64,000 bases of DNA from contig NZ_CP022111.1 of assembly GCF_000730165.1 (NCBI RefSeq), positions 1,426,001 through 1,490,000 of the forward strand, written 5' to 3'. A program made the translations under genes and the position numbers. Under the pieces are notes generated by a model, which saw nothing but the letters and a program-made list of their open reading frames with translations, was not told where the DNA came from and ran no database searches. Of the stretch, positions 35,365 through 44,989 are shown piece after piece; the first letter of the stretch is position 1; each line of letters starts with the position of its first letter. Source of the DNA: Nitrospirillum viridazoti CBAmc. Lineage in GTDB: Bacteria; Pseudomonadota; Alphaproteobacteria; Azospirillales; Azospirillaceae.

Positions 35365-37512
35365 TTAATAACTGATCTTGACGCTGCCCATGACCGACCT
35401 GGGGCTGCCCGGCAGGTTCAGGTTGGCGTTGGAGCCGTGGGCGGAGACGATGTAGCGCTCATCCGTGATGTTGTAGACGTTGACCTGCAGGGTCACCGGC
35501 CCCTGACGGTACCAGGCCATGGCGTCCACCGTGACATAGGACGGCAGGGTCACGGTGTTGCCCGGGTTGGCGTACCGGTCGCCGACATAGTTCATGCCGC
35601 CGCCCAGACCGAAGCGGTCGCCGAAGGCCTTGGTCAGCCACAGGTTGGTGCTGTGGCGCGGCGTGATGGTGGCGCGCTTGCCCTGCACATTCTGGCCGGC
35701 GTCCTTGGCCACGGATTCCGTGACGCGGGCATCCAGATAGGCATAGCCGGCGATGGCCTTCCACCCGTCCGACAGGTCCAGCGCCCCGGTCAGCTCCACG
35801 CCATCCGTGCGCTGCACGCCGATGGGCAGCAGCTTCTGCGTCACCGGGTCGGTGGTCTTGATGCCGCTGCGTTCCAGGCGGAACAGCGAGGCCGTGGTGC
35901 TGAGCCGGCCCTGCCAGAAGTCCAGCTTGGCGCCCACCTCGACATTGCGGGTGCTTTCCGGCGCGATGTCGGCGTTGTTGGCGGCGACGGAGAAGGCCTC
36001 GCCCGAGGGCTGGAAGGAGCGGCTCCACGACACGTAGTAGGACTGGGCGACCTCGGCCTTGTCGTCCGTGGGCTGCCACACCAGGCCGGCGCGCGGGCTC
36101 CAGTTCCTGTCCGTGCGGCTGAGGTTGGCCAGGTTGGCGAGATGCTGCAGCGTGCGCTGCTCGAACCGGTCGAATCGCATGCCGACCAGGGCCTTCAGCT
36201 GCGGCAGCAGGGTCACCATGTCCTGGGCATAGAAGCCGGTGGTGTCGAACAGGCCGCGGTTGTTGGCGGTGATGGTGCCGAAGGTGCCGGGGTTAAGGGT
36301 CGGCAGCACCGGGTTGAACAGCGCGACGGTAGCCACCGTGCCCTGGGAATAGGTGATGGCGTCCTTGGTCTGGTGCCCCACCTCCAGCCCCAGCAGGAAC
36401 TGGTTGTCGATGCCCGCCAGGCTGAACTTCTGCACCGCCTCGCTCTGGTTGAACCAGCCGTGCTCATACCGGCCGACGATGGAGCGGGTGAGGGCCGCCG
36501 TCCGCGCCACCTCGTTGACCGAGCCGACCAGCGTGTTGCGGCGGTCCAGGTTGTAGCGGTAGTAGCGAAAGGCGTTGCGCAGCGACAGGCTGTCGTTCAC
36601 CTCATGCGTCAGCGTCTCGGTGGTGGAGCGGACGCGGGACTGGCTGTAGTCCGCGTCCCGGGCGTTGGCGGCGCCGTAATAGGTGCCGGGCGCCACGTCC
36701 ACCGGCAGGCCGTGATAGGCCGGGATGCCGAAATCGGTGACGCGCTTGTCCTCCAGGTAATCGGCCTGGACCAGCAGCTTGGTCTTTTCATCCAGGTTGA
36801 ATTCCACCGAGGGCGCCACGGCCTTGCGGTCCAGGAACTGCTGTTGGCGATAGCTGTCGGCCGCCTCGATGGCGCCGGTCAGGCGCAGGGCGATTCCGGT
36901 ATCGGGCAGCACATGGGCCAGGTCCACCTCCCCCCGCCGGTCGTCCCAACCGCCATAGCGGAAGCTCGCTTCCGCCAAATCGATGCCCGGCTTCTTGGTG
37001 ATGCGGTTGATCAGGCCGCCGGAGGAACCGCGGCCGTAGAGGACGGAGGCCGGGCCCTTCACCACCTCGACCGATTGCAGGTTGGACAGGTCGCGGAAAT
37101 AAAGGGCGTCGTCACGCAGGCCGTCGACATACTGGTCGGCGATGGCGGAGAAGCCGCGGATGGAAACCTGGTCGCGCTGGCCGTCGCCGGTGGACAGGCC
37201 GATGCCGGGGATGTTGCGCATGACGTCCTGCAGCGACAGGGCGCCCTGGTCCCGCATCACCGCCAGGGGCACCACGTTCACCGTCTGCGGCACATCGCGC
37301 AGCGCCATGTCCATGCGCGTGGCGCTGACCGCGTCCTTGGGGTTGTAGCCCATCGCCGCCTGGCGGTCGGCGCTGACCACCACCTCGGGCAGGGCGCCGC
37401 CGGACTTGGCCCCCTCGGCGGCGGCATCGGCCTCATCGGGGCCGGCGGCGAAGGCCGTGAGGGGCAGCAGGGCGGTGAACAGGCAGGCAGAAAGCAGCAG
37501 GCGGGCGCGCAT
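35365..37512 (-). CDS. TonB-dependent siderophore receptor (catecholate/Fiu-like)
   Basis: A 715-residue outer-membrane receptor. After a signal peptide (ending near TAFA, ~residue 22) come a TonB-box-like PEVVVSA, the plug domain (about 60-165: [51 protein letters not shown]) and a beta-barrel ending SVKISY. The NRITKKP segment and RDD motif match the FpvA/Fiu/catecholate type. The ATG at 37512 is preferred over an adjacent GTG. A metal-regulator-like inverted repeat lies ~23 nt upstream, so iron control is likely. Confidence 0.93.
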   Translation of the reverse strand: MRARLLLSACLFTALLPLTAFAAGPDEADAAAEGAKSGGALPEVVVSADRQAAMGYNPKDAVSATRMDMALRDVPQTVNVVPLAVMRDQGALSLQDVMRNIPGIGLSTGDGQRDQVSIRGFSAIADQYVDGLRDDALYFRDLSNLQSVEVVKGPASVLYGRGSSGGLINRITKKPGIDLAEASFRYGGWDDRRGEVDLAHVLPDTGIALRLTGAIEAADSYRQQQFLDRKAVAPSVEFNLDEKTKLLVQADYLEDKRVTDFGIPAYHGLPVDVAPGTYYGAANARDADYSQSRVRSTTETLTHEVNDSLSLRNAFRYYRYNLDRRNTLVGSVNEVARTAALTRSIVGRYEHGWFNQSEAVQKFSLAGIDNQFLLGLEVGHQTKDAITYSQGTVATVALFNPVLPTLNPGTFGTITANNRGLFDTTGFYAQDMVTLLPQLKALVGMRFDRFEQRTLQHLANLANLSRTDRNWSPRAGLVWQPTDDKAEVAQSYYVSWSRSFQPSGEAFSVAANNADIAPESTRNVEVGAKLDFWQGRLSTTASLFRLERSGIKTTDPVTQKLLPIGVQRTDGVELTGALDLSDGWKAIAGYAYLDARVTESVAKDAGQNVQGKRATITPRHSTNLWLTKAFGDRFGLGGGMNYVGDRYANPGNTVTLPSYVTVDAMAWYRQGPVTLQVNVYNITDERYIVSAHGSNANLNLPGSPRSVMGSVKISY

Positions 37513-37534
37513 CACAGAGGTCCCCTTGTTCTTA

Positions 37535-37561
37535 TGCGAATGTTTTTGATAATCACTCGCA
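37535..37561. promoter_or_regulatory. TGCGAATG-N11-CACTCGCA element upstream of the second siderophore receptor
   Basis: An inverted repeat with 8-bp arms (one mismatch) and an 11-nt AT-rich centre (TTTTTGATAAT) that also contains a Fur-type half-site. It is close to the receptor start and the surrounding DNA is GC-rich. It probably binds Fur or a Fur-family regulator. The rest of the 311-nt gap to rnd shows nothing else I can name. Confidence 0.55.
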
Positions 37562-37823
37562 TATTAAGCCTGCGACATTCTGTCAAGCGAACCCTCCCGG
37601 CCCCCGGCCACCCTTGCCGGCGGGTAACGCCGTATCGATGGCAAAACTGCGATTTTCAGGATGCGAATGGCTGTCATGCTTCGGGATGGCCCGCCGCCCC
37701 CAGGCGAGGCGGCGGAAACTCCATTCCCGTCCTGCCCGACTCGACGGGCGGCGGTCCTATTCCCGGGCGGCGGGACAGCAGGCCCTATGCACGCGCGCTT
37801 AGCTATAGTATGTGAAGAACCCC

Positions 37824-38975
37824 ATGACGCTGATCACCAATACCGCCGACCTCTCCGCCTTCTGTGACCGCCTGGCCTCCGCCGCGTACGTCACCGTCGA
37901 TACCGAATTCATGCGGGAGAAGACCTACTACCCGCAGCTTTGCCTGGTGCAGGTGGCCGGCCCCGACGAGGCCGCCGCCATCGACCCGCTGGCCGACGGC
38001 ATCGACCTGTCGCCGCTGTTCGCCCTGCTGGCCAATCCCGCCGTGCTGAAGGTCTTCCACGCCGCCCGCCAGGATCTGGAGATTTTCTTCAACCTGACCG
38101 GCACCGTGCCCGCGCCCCTGTTCGACACCCAGGTCGCGGCCATGGTCTGCGGCTTCGGCGACAGCGTGGGCTATGAGACGCTGATCACCAAGCTGACCAA
38201 CGCCCGCATCGACAAGTCCAGCCGCTTCACCGACTGGTCCAACCGGCCGCTGACCGACCGGCAGCTGACCTACGCCCTGTCGGACGTGACCCACCTGCGC
38301 CCGGCGTATGAGAAGATCCGCCGCCGCCTGGACAAGACGGGCCGCGAGGAATGGCTGGCCGATGAGATGGCCATCCTGACCAGCCCGGACACCTATCGGC
38401 AGGATCCGGACGAGTCCTGGCGCCGGTTGAAGCCGCGCACCGACAAGCCGCGCTTCATCGCCGTGCTGAAGGAGCTGTGCGCCTGGCGCGAGCGCGAGGC
38501 CCAGCGCAAGGACATCCCGCGCAACCGCGTGGTGCGCGACGAGACCCTGATGGAAATCGCCGCCCATACCCCCAGCACGGTGGATGACCTGGGTCGCACG
38601 CGTGGCCTGGGCCCCAGCATGGCCGCGGGTCGTTACGGCACCGAAATCCTGGCGGCCATCGAGAAGGCGCGCGGCCTGCCCGACAGCGCCCTGCCCCGGA
38701 TGGAGCCGCGCGCCGAACTGCCCGCCGGCATCGCCCCCACGGTGGAACTGCTGCGCGTGCTGCTGAAGCTGGTGTGCGATGACGAGGACGTGGCCAGCCG
38801 CCTGGTGGCCAATGCTGCCGATCTGGAGGCCATCGCCGCAGATGACAACGCCAAGGTGCAAGCCATGACCGGCTGGCGTTTCGACCTGTTCGGCCGCCAG
38901 GCCCTGGCGCTGAAGCACGGCAAGCTGGCCCTGGCCATGGAGAACCGCAAGGTCAAGCTGGTGAACCTGGACTGA
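37824..38975 (+). CDS. rnd: Ribonuclease D
   Basis: A 383-residue 3'-5' exoribonuclease that trims tRNA and other small RNA precursors. The DEDD active site shows as VDTEFMRE (Exo I), VFHAARQDLEIF (Exo II) and YALSDVTHLRPAYEKI (Exo III with Tyr, the DEDDy type). Two HRDC-like helical domains follow (about 205-285 and 290-375), the first with NRVVRDETLMEIA. The ATG at 37824 gives the usual MTLIT start; a GTG at 37812 is possible. Single gene. Confidence 0.95.
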   Translation: MTLITNTADLSAFCDRLASAAYVTVDTEFMREKTYYPQLCLVQVAGPDEAAAIDPLADGIDLSPLFALLANPAVLKVFHAARQDLEIFFNLTGTVPAPLFDTQVAAMVCGFGDSVGYETLITKLTNARIDKSSRFTDWSNRPLTDRQLTYALSDVTHLRPAYEKIRRRLDKTGREEWLADEMAILTSPDTYRQDPDESWRRLKPRTDKPRFIAVLKELCAWREREAQRKDIPRNRVVRDETLMEIAAHTPSTVDDLGRTRGLGPSMAAGRYGTEILAAIEKARGLPDSALPRMEPRAELPAGIAPTVELLRVLLKLVCDDEDVASRLVANAADLEAIAADDNAKVQAMTGWRFDLFGRQALALKHGKLALAMENRKVKLVNLD

Positions 38976-39126
38976 GGTTACGGTCCGGGTTTGGGGCGGC
39001 GTCGGCCGGCCAGGACATATCTTGAGAAAGGGACCCGCCGGCGCGCATGGTTTCATGCGCCGCCGCGCGACATCGTCAAACTGGAACGCCCACCCCTTTG
39101 GGCGGCGGCGCTGCCCCATGCCCGCC

Positions 39127-39843
39127 TCAGGCGGCCATCAGGGAACCCTGCAACTGGGCCATGAAGGCGGTGGACGAACCGGCAACCGGCGTCGTGCTGT
39201 TCAGCAGGCTCATGAAATCGCTGCTGGCCGTAGTGCCGGTGGACGTGCCGTTGCCGCTGCCATCGGCGCTGGTGCCGGTGGTGTCGGTGCTGGCCGTGGT
39301 GGTGCTGGTGGCCGTGGTGCTGGACGTCGCCGGATCGCCGAACAGGCTGTCATCCGCCTTCATCCCGCCACCGCCGTGGTGGCCATGGTGGCCGCCGTGA
39401 TGGGCCTTGGGCGCGCCCTGGGATGCGCCCTGGGACGCGTCGGTGCCATCCGTGGCCCCCGTACCCTCCGTCCCAGTACCATCCGCCGACGCCGTCGTGA
39501 TCGGCAGGCCGGTGGCCGGGTCGATGGGCTGGCCCGTGACCGGATCGATGGTCGGGTCGGTGCTGCTGGCATCAGCGGTCGTGCTGCTGTCGGCCGCGGC
39601 CGTCGTCGTCCCCTGCGCGGGCGTGACGCCCTGAAGGGCCGACAGCAGGTCGCCGCTCAGCTGGAAGCTGAAAGGATTGCTGGTGCCGTTGGTGGTGGTG
39701 CCGTCACCGCCAAGCAGCGCGGCGGCGGAAGAGGTGGAGTCGGCGGATGATGTGTCATCGGTGCTTGAGGCCGATGACGCCTGCTGGGCCTTCCAGGCGC
39801 CGTAAGACGCCTGGGACGAGCCCACGGAGGATATGGAACTCAT
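39127..39843 (-). CDS. Low-complexity Ser/Thr/His-rich protein of unknown function
   Basis: A 238-residue protein dominated by Ser, Thr, Ala, Gly and Asp. It contains the repeated phrase DPVTGQPIDPATGLPI (about residues 115-130) and a His cluster HHGGHHGHHGGGG (about 160-172) that could bind metal. The N-terminus (SSISSVGSSQASYGAWKAQQ) has no signal peptide. GGAGAA 8 nt before the ATG at 39843 and its own AT-rich promoter region support it as a real gene. I recognise no family; a secreted or surface-linked role is a guess from composition only. Confidence 0.6.
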   Translation of the reverse strand: MSSISSVGSSQASYGAWKAQQASSASSTDDTSSADSTSSAAALLGGDGTTTNGTSNPFSFQLSGDLLSALQGVTPAQGTTTAAADSSTTADASSTDPTIDPVTGQPIDPATGLPITTASADGTGTEGTGATDGTDASQGASQGAPKAHHGGHHGHHGGGGMKADDSLFGDPATSSTTATSTTTASTDTTGTSADGSGNGTSTGTTASSDFMSLLNSTTPVAGSSTAFMAQLQGSLMAA

Positions 39844-40095
39844 GGAAGGGTTCTCCCCGGTGGCCATGAACCCTGGGCGGAGCCGGCCTTGGGCTGCCCC
39901 CCGGCCAGCCGCGCCCACGGGTGGCGCAATGGCGCGCGCACCGGCGGCCTGTCGCAAGCCCGGGACCAGCCGGCAAACGCCTGATTAACCTCGATTTCTA
40001 TTGAAACGGCCAGAATAGGCAAACAAACCTGCGATTAAATCGGCAGGAATGCACCGGCATTTTCTGCCGGCCACCAGGAATCTTATTCCCAATTA

Positions 40096-40126
40096 GTTGC
40101 AAAATAGTTCGGTGCGATTTTGCAAC
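40096..40126. promoter_or_regulatory. Perfect 10-bp inverted repeat upstream of the His/Ser-rich gene
   Basis: GTTGCAAAAT (40096-40105) and ATTTTGCAAC (40117-40126) are perfect arms around an 11-nt spacer in the AT-rich gap between secDF and the minus-strand gene ending its leader at 39844. No U-tract directly follows on either strand, which makes an operator more likely than a terminator. Confidence 0.4.
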
Positions 40127-40153
40127 CATCTGTTTTTATTATATTTTTATTCT

Positions 40154-40199
40154 GGCATGCCGGTTGCCCAAGGGCGCCGCCCTGAGCGACCGGCATGCC
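40154..40199. repeat. Perfect 11-bp inverted repeat after secDF
   Basis: GGCATGCCGGT (40154-40164) and ACCGGCATGCC (40189-40199) enclose a nested GGGCG/CGCCC stem, so the RNA would fold into a long hairpin 10 nt past the secDF stop. No clear U-tract follows on the minus strand, so it may protect the mRNA 3' end or act as a Rho-assisted terminator. Confidence 0.5.
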
Positions 40200-40208
40200 A
40201 GTACAGCT

Positions 40209-42734
40209 TTACTCCGCCGGGGCGGGCGGGGCGGCGGAGCCGTCGGCCGGCACGGGCCGGCGCAGGCTCTTTTCGCCCAGGAACAGCAGGATAGGGGCGG
40301 CGATGAAGATGGACGACGACGTCGCCAGCACCACACCGAACAGCAGCACCCAGGCGAACTCGCGCAACTGCTCGCCCGCCAGCAAGGCCAGGGGCACGGT
40401 CACCAGGAAGATGGCCAGCGAGGTGCCGATGGTCCGGCTCAGCGTCTCATTGATGCTGCGGTCGATCAGCTCGCGCAGGGGCATCTTGCGGTAGAGGCGC
40501 AGGTTCTCACGCACACGGTCATAGACCACGACCTTGTCGTTGATCGAGTAACCCATGATGGTGAGGATGGCGGCGATGGAGGTCAGGTTGAACTGCATGC
40601 CGGTGATGGCGAAGAAGCCCACGGTCTTCGTCACGTCCAGCAGCATGGTGACCACGGCACCGATGCCGAACTGCCATTCGAAACGGAAGGTGATATAGCC
40701 CAGCATGGCGATGGCCGCCAGGCCCAGGGCCAGCATGCCGTCGTGGAACAGCTCGGCGCTGACCGAGGCACCCACGGCTTCCTGGCGGCGGATGACGGCG
40801 CCGGGGAAGTCCTTGTTCAGTTCCTCCTGCACCGCCTTCACGGCACCCTGCTGGGCGGCGTCGCCGCCGGCCTGCTGCTCCAGCCGCATCAGCACGTCGG
40901 AGGGGGAGCCGAACTGCTGCAGCTGGACGGGCCCCAGGTGCAGGGTTTCCATTTTGGAACGCAGCTTGCTGAAGTCGGCCGGACCGTCGGTGCGGATCTC
41001 GATGACGACACCGCCGGCGAAGTCCACGCCGTAGTTCAGGCCGGGCTTGAAGAACAGCACGACGGAGGCCACCGACAGGAACACCGACAGGCCGATGCCC
41101 ATGTGCCGGCCGCGCATGAACTGGAAGTTCGTGTGGTCGGGCGCCGGACGCAGGCGGGTACCCACGGTCAGCGTCTTGGGCCGGAAGCGGCGGAACCAGC
41201 TGGCGGTGATGGCGCGCGCCACCACGGTGGCCGTGAACATCGAGGTCAGGATGCCCAGGCTGATGGTGACGGCGAAGCCCTTGATGGTCCCGGTGCCGAC
41301 CGAGAACAGGATGGCCATCTTGATCAGCGTGGTCAGGTTGCTGTCGGTGATGGTGGCGTAGGCCTTGGAGAAGCCGGCCTCCAGCGCCGCCAAGGGCGTG
41401 GCGCCCTTCCTCAGTTCCTCGCGGATGCGCTCGTTGATCAGGATGTTGGCGTCGACGGCCATGCCCAGGGTCAGCAGGGCGCCGGCGATGCCGGGCAGGG
41501 TCAGCGTGGCCTGCAGGATGCCCAGCAGGGCCAGGGTCAGGAACAGGTTGCACAGCAGGGCGATGTTGGCGAACACGCCGAAGATGCCATAGCTGATCAG
41601 CATGTAGGCCACGACCAGGACGAAGCCCACGGCCACGGCAGTCAGGCCGGCATGGATGCTGTCGGCGCCCAGTTCCGGCCCGATGGTCCGTTCTTCCACC
41701 ACGGTCAGCGGCACCGGCAGGGCGCCGGCGCGCAGCAGCACGGCCAGGTCGTTGGCCGTCTGGGCGGTGTAGCTGCCGCTGATCTGGCCACGGCCACCGG
41801 TGATGGGCTCCTGGATGACCGGGTCGCTGATGACCTTGTCGTCCAGCACGATGGCGAAGGGCTTGCCCACGTTGTTCGTGGTCGTCTCGGCGAAACGGCG
41901 GGCGCCGATGCTGTCGAAGCGGAAGGCCACGACCCAGCGGCCGTTCTGGTCGGTGGTGGGGCTGGCGTCGGTCAGGTTGGCGCCGTCGACCTCCACCTTC
42001 TTGCGCACCAGGATCTTGCGGTCGCCCCGGCCGTCCACGACGGGCAGGACCTGGGTGCCGGGGGGGGCGGCGCCGTCGGCGCGCGGCGCCTCGTCCGTCA
42101 CCACCAGGCGGAAGGTCATCTTGGCGGTCTGGCCGATCAGGCGCTTGATACGGCCGGGATCTTCCACGCCGGGCAGCTGCACCAGGATGCGGTCGCCGCC
42201 CTGGCGGGCCACCACCGGCTCGTTCACGCCCGTCTCATCGATGCGGCGGCGGACGATCTCCTGGGACTGCGCCATCGCCTTGTCGATGCGGTCCTTGAAG
42301 CCGGCATCGGTCAGGGTCAGCACGATGGCCTGGCCGTCGGTGCGCAGGTCCACCTCGGGCACGCCGCCGCCGGTGGTGGCCGTGGCGATGGGGCCCAGGG
42401 CCTTGCGCGCCGCGTCCACGTCGCCGCCGTCGGCGACGGTGATGGTCACGGACCGGCCGGCGGGGGTGACGCTGCTGGTCTGGATTTTGGCGGTACGCAG
42501 GGCGGTGCGCGCCTCATCGACCAGGCTCTCCACCCGTTCCTTCGCCACCGCGTCGCTGTCCACCTGCAGCAGCAGGTAGGAGCCACCCTTCAGGTCCAGG
42601 CCCAGGTTGACGTGCCGGTCGGCCATCCAGCCGGGCAGGTAATCCTTGGATATCAGGCTGGGCAGGGAGAAGACCACGCCCAGGAAACAGACCAGGGCGA
42701 TCAACGCGGACTTGAGCGGTGAAAAGCGCAGCAT
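40209..42734 (-). CDS. secDF: Fused protein translocase SecDF
   Basis: An 841-residue inner-membrane protein combining SecD and SecF in one chain; it uses the proton gradient to help pull proteins through SecYEG. The SecD part (1 to ~540) has GLDLKGGSYLLL after TM1, the P1 periplasmic domain, and the TM block with LTLGMAVDANILINERIREE. The SecF part (~560-830) has NYGVDFAGGVVIEI and IMGYSINDKVVVYDRVREN. The ATG at 42734 gives the usual short cytoplasmic start; AAGGA is ~13 nt upstream. No yajC is visible next to it. Confidence 0.95.
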   Translation of the reverse strand: MLRFSPLKSALIALVCFLGVVFSLPSLISKDYLPGWMADRHVNLGLDLKGGSYLLLQVDSDAVAKERVESLVDEARTALRTAKIQTSSVTPAGRSVTITVADGGDVDAARKALGPIATATTGGGVPEVDLRTDGQAIVLTLTDAGFKDRIDKAMAQSQEIVRRRIDETGVNEPVVARQGGDRILVQLPGVEDPGRIKRLIGQTAKMTFRLVVTDEAPRADGAAPPGTQVLPVVDGRGDRKILVRKKVEVDGANLTDASPTTDQNGRWVVAFRFDSIGARRFAETTTNNVGKPFAIVLDDKVISDPVIQEPITGGRGQISGSYTAQTANDLAVLLRAGALPVPLTVVEERTIGPELGADSIHAGLTAVAVGFVLVVAYMLISYGIFGVFANIALLCNLFLTLALLGILQATLTLPGIAGALLTLGMAVDANILINERIREELRKGATPLAALEAGFSKAYATITDSNLTTLIKMAILFSVGTGTIKGFAVTISLGILTSMFTATVVARAITASWFRRFRPKTLTVGTRLRPAPDHTNFQFMRGRHMGIGLSVFLSVASVVLFFKPGLNYGVDFAGGVVIEIRTDGPADFSKLRSKMETLHLGPVQLQQFGSPSDVLMRLEQQAGGDAAQQGAVKAVQEELNKDFPGAVIRRQEAVGASVSAELFHDGMLALGLAAIAMLGYITFRFEWQFGIGAVVTMLLDVTKTVGFFAITGMQFNLTSIAAILTIMGYSINDKVVVYDRVRENLRLYRKMPLRELIDRSINETLSRTIGTSLAIFLVTVPLALLAGEQLREFAWVLLFGVVLATSSSIFIAAPILLFLGEKSLRRPVPADGSAAPPAPAE

Positions 42735-42946
42735 AGGGTACGACGTCCTTGGAACCTGGCACGGGGCCCCCCTCATGTGGGGACGTCCGCCGCAGGGAAC
42801 AGGCGGCCCGGCGGAACACCCACCACGGGCCGGTTAAACCAAGCGCCTTGAATACCCGCACCCCCGCACGCTTCCAACCAAAAAAGCGAAATGGCCCCAT
42901 CGGCAGATGGAGCCATTCCGTCCCTGGCATCCTCACATCCGGCGGG

Positions 42947-44596
42947 TCACGCCACCGCCGCCCGCACCGCTGCGGCGCGCGCCAGGGCCGCGCGTTCGGC
43001 GGCGGGCTGGCTGCCGGCCGGCAAATCAGCGGCGGACACGGCGGTGCTGCCGGGCATGGGCGCGCGGCCGGCGGCCGTCAGGAAATGGCCGATGACGCGG
43101 CGCCACAGCAGGGGGCCGGCGGCGCGATCCTCCGCCCCCACATCCAGGTTGGGATTGTCATTCACCTCGATCACCACGACCTCGCCCGAGGGCAGTTGCT
43201 TCAGATCCACGCCGTAAAGGCCGTTGCCCATCAGACGGGCGGCGGCCGTCGCCGCGGCCAGGACAGCGGGCGGGGTGTCGGCCACAGCCACGGCGCGGGT
43301 GGCACCCTCGTCATGGCTGCCGTCGGCGGCGTGACGCACGATCTGCCAATGCCGGGGGCACATGTAATATTGCGCCACGAACAGCACCTCACCCCCCAGC
43401 AGGCCCACCCGCCAGTCGAAGGCGGTGGGCAGGTAGTCCTGCGCCAGGATGATCTGTGACCGCGCCAGCAGGGCCGCCGCCACACGGTGGAAGGCGTCGA
43501 TGTCCATCACGCGCTCCACCCCCCGGCTGAAGGCGCCGTCCGGCACCTTCAGCACGGCGGGGAAGGTCAGCGCGGCCCCGACCTCCGCCACGGTGGCGCG
43601 GGTCACCAGGCGGGTGCGCGGGGTGGCCACGCCGTGGCCGGCCAGCGTTTCCGCCAGGAAGACCTTGTTGGTGCAGCGCAGGATGCTGGTTGCGTCGTCC
43701 ACCACCGGAATGCCCAGCGCCTCGGCCTTGCGGGCGAAGCGGAAGGTGTGGTGGGGCACGGCCGTCGTCTCGCGGATGAACAGGCCATCGAATTGCGCCA
43801 GGTGGCGGTAGTCGCGGCGGCCGATGACCTCCACCCGCACGCCCAGGTCCAACCCCACCCTGGACAGGTGGGCCAGCGTGCTGGCCTTGCTGGGCGGCAG
43901 GGGGTCAGCCGGGTCGTGCAGCACCGCCAGGGTGAAGGACGCCGCCGCCGGCCCCCGGGGCCGTTGCCAGCGCCGGCGGGCGTGGGCCTCCAGCGCGTTC
44001 AGGAAAAAGACGTCGTGCATCCGGGGCACAGCGTCGGTGCCCATGGCCGCCACGCTGGCAATGCGCCACGCCCCTTCCCCATACGCCAGGGTCAGGCACA
44101 TCAGCGGGCAGTCCAGGCGCTGGAACAGGCGGGCGGCGACATCGGTCAGGCCGACATCGGGCGTGCGGCCGAAATAGATGTTGGCGGCGTGCCGGGCCAC
44201 CCCCGCCGGCGGGGGCGGCAGATGGACCAGGCGGGGGTTCAGGTCGGCCAGGCTGTCGGCCAAGTCGGCCTGACCCGCCCCGGGGCCCGTCCCGGCCCCG
44301 ACCAGGTCGGCCAGCGTGCGCAGGGCCGGCGTCACCCGGTCGCCGCGCGCCTCCGCCAGCAGGGAGGCATAATAGCCGGCGGAGAGATAGTCGGCGTGGC
44401 GGCACAAATTGATGACGCGGCGCGGGCGGGCCGGCCGGGCGGCGACATAGGCACCGGCGGTCATGACCCGGCCGTCAGGATCGGGCCAGCGGAAATCCTG
44501 CCGCCGCTCCACCACCACGACCAAGTCGGATACGGTCCGCGCCAAGGGGCGCACGGGAACCGAAGGGGAAGGGACGGCTGTGGCGCAGTCCGGCAT
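42947..44596 (-). CDS. RimK-family ATP-grasp ligase with RLAN N-terminal domain
   Basis: A 549-residue ATP-grasp enzyme, expected to form a peptide (amide) bond between a carboxylate and an amino acid using ATP. The N-terminal ~220 residues, including RVINLCRHADYLSAGYYASLLAEA, match the RimK-like ATP-grasp N-terminal (RLAN) domain. The ATP-grasp core follows: FPAVLKVPDGAFSRGVERV is the nucleotide-binding Lys loop and VVIEVNDNPNLDVG the Mg-binding motif. A strong AGGGGGG ribosome site precedes the ATG at 44596. A 73-residue gene starts upstream on the same strand and probably shares its transcript. Substrates unknown. Confidence 0.88.
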   Translation of the reverse strand: MPDCATAVPSPSVPVRPLARTVSDLVVVVERRQDFRWPDPDGRVMTAGAYVAARPARPRRVINLCRHADYLSAGYYASLLAEARGDRVTPALRTLADLVGAGTGPGAGQADLADSLADLNPRLVHLPPPPAGVARHAANIYFGRTPDVGLTDVAARLFQRLDCPLMCLTLAYGEGAWRIASVAAMGTDAVPRMHDVFFLNALEAHARRRWQRPRGPAAASFTLAVLHDPADPLPPSKASTLAHLSRVGLDLGVRVEVIGRRDYRHLAQFDGLFIRETTAVPHHTFRFARKAEALGIPVVDDATSILRCTNKVFLAETLAGHGVATPRTRLVTRATVAEVGAALTFPAVLKVPDGAFSRGVERVMDIDAFHRVAAALLARSQIILAQDYLPTAFDWRVGLLGGEVLFVAQYYMCPRHWQIVRHAADGSHDEGATRAVAVADTPPAVLAAATAAARLMGNGLYGVDLKQLPSGEVVVIEVNDNPNLDVGAEDRAAGPLLWRRVIGHFLTAAGRAPMPGSTAVSAADLPAGSQPAAERAALARAAAVRAAVA

Positions 44597-44607
44597 GGCG
44601 GCCCCCC

Positions 44608-44829
44608 TCAAAAACGCGTACTGGGAAAGGGCGCGGCCGCCGCACGGCCCTTCGCGCCTGCTGGGCCCGCCCCACCGGCGCGCAGCAGCACGGTGGGGTG
44701 GTCGGGCTGGAAGGTGGCGAAGGTCACGGCCGCGCGGCGCTCGGTGAAAACGCCGCCGATGAGGCCGGCGCTGTCGTGGGCGGCCCACAGGCCGCCGGGG
44801 CCGCGTTCGATGACGATGATGCGTGCCAT
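44608..44829 (-). CDS. Small protein encoded upstream of the RimK-like ligase
   Basis: A 73-residue protein. Its N-terminal half (MARIIVIERGPGGLWAAHDS) reads like a small beta-sheet domain, with FTERRAAVTFATFQPDH after it. The second half is Ala/Gly-rich. It has a clear GGAGGA ribosome site and lies only 11 nt before the ligase gene, so it is likely translated and co-transcribed. I do not recognise the family. It could be a partner or substrate of the ligase. Confidence 0.6.
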   Translation of the reverse strand: MARIIVIERGPGGLWAAHDSAGLIGGVFTERRAAVTFATFQPDHPTVLLRAGGAGPAGAKGRAAAAPFPSTRF

Positions 44830-44989
44830 GGTGCTATCCTCCGGGACGAGATCCCACGGCACCCAAGTCCGCCGTGGTGCCCCAGTGTCCGGGCGGCACG
44901 CATTAAATCTCCATGCCAATGCCGGGGCCGGAAGATAAAGGGTTTTTGATTTGGCGCCCCGACGCGCGGCCCCGTACCTTCACGGCATC

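Noticed and set aside
40164-42722. An 852-codon plus-strand frame opposite secDF
   Set aside because: Low-complexity shadow of a gene with full SecD and SecF motifs.
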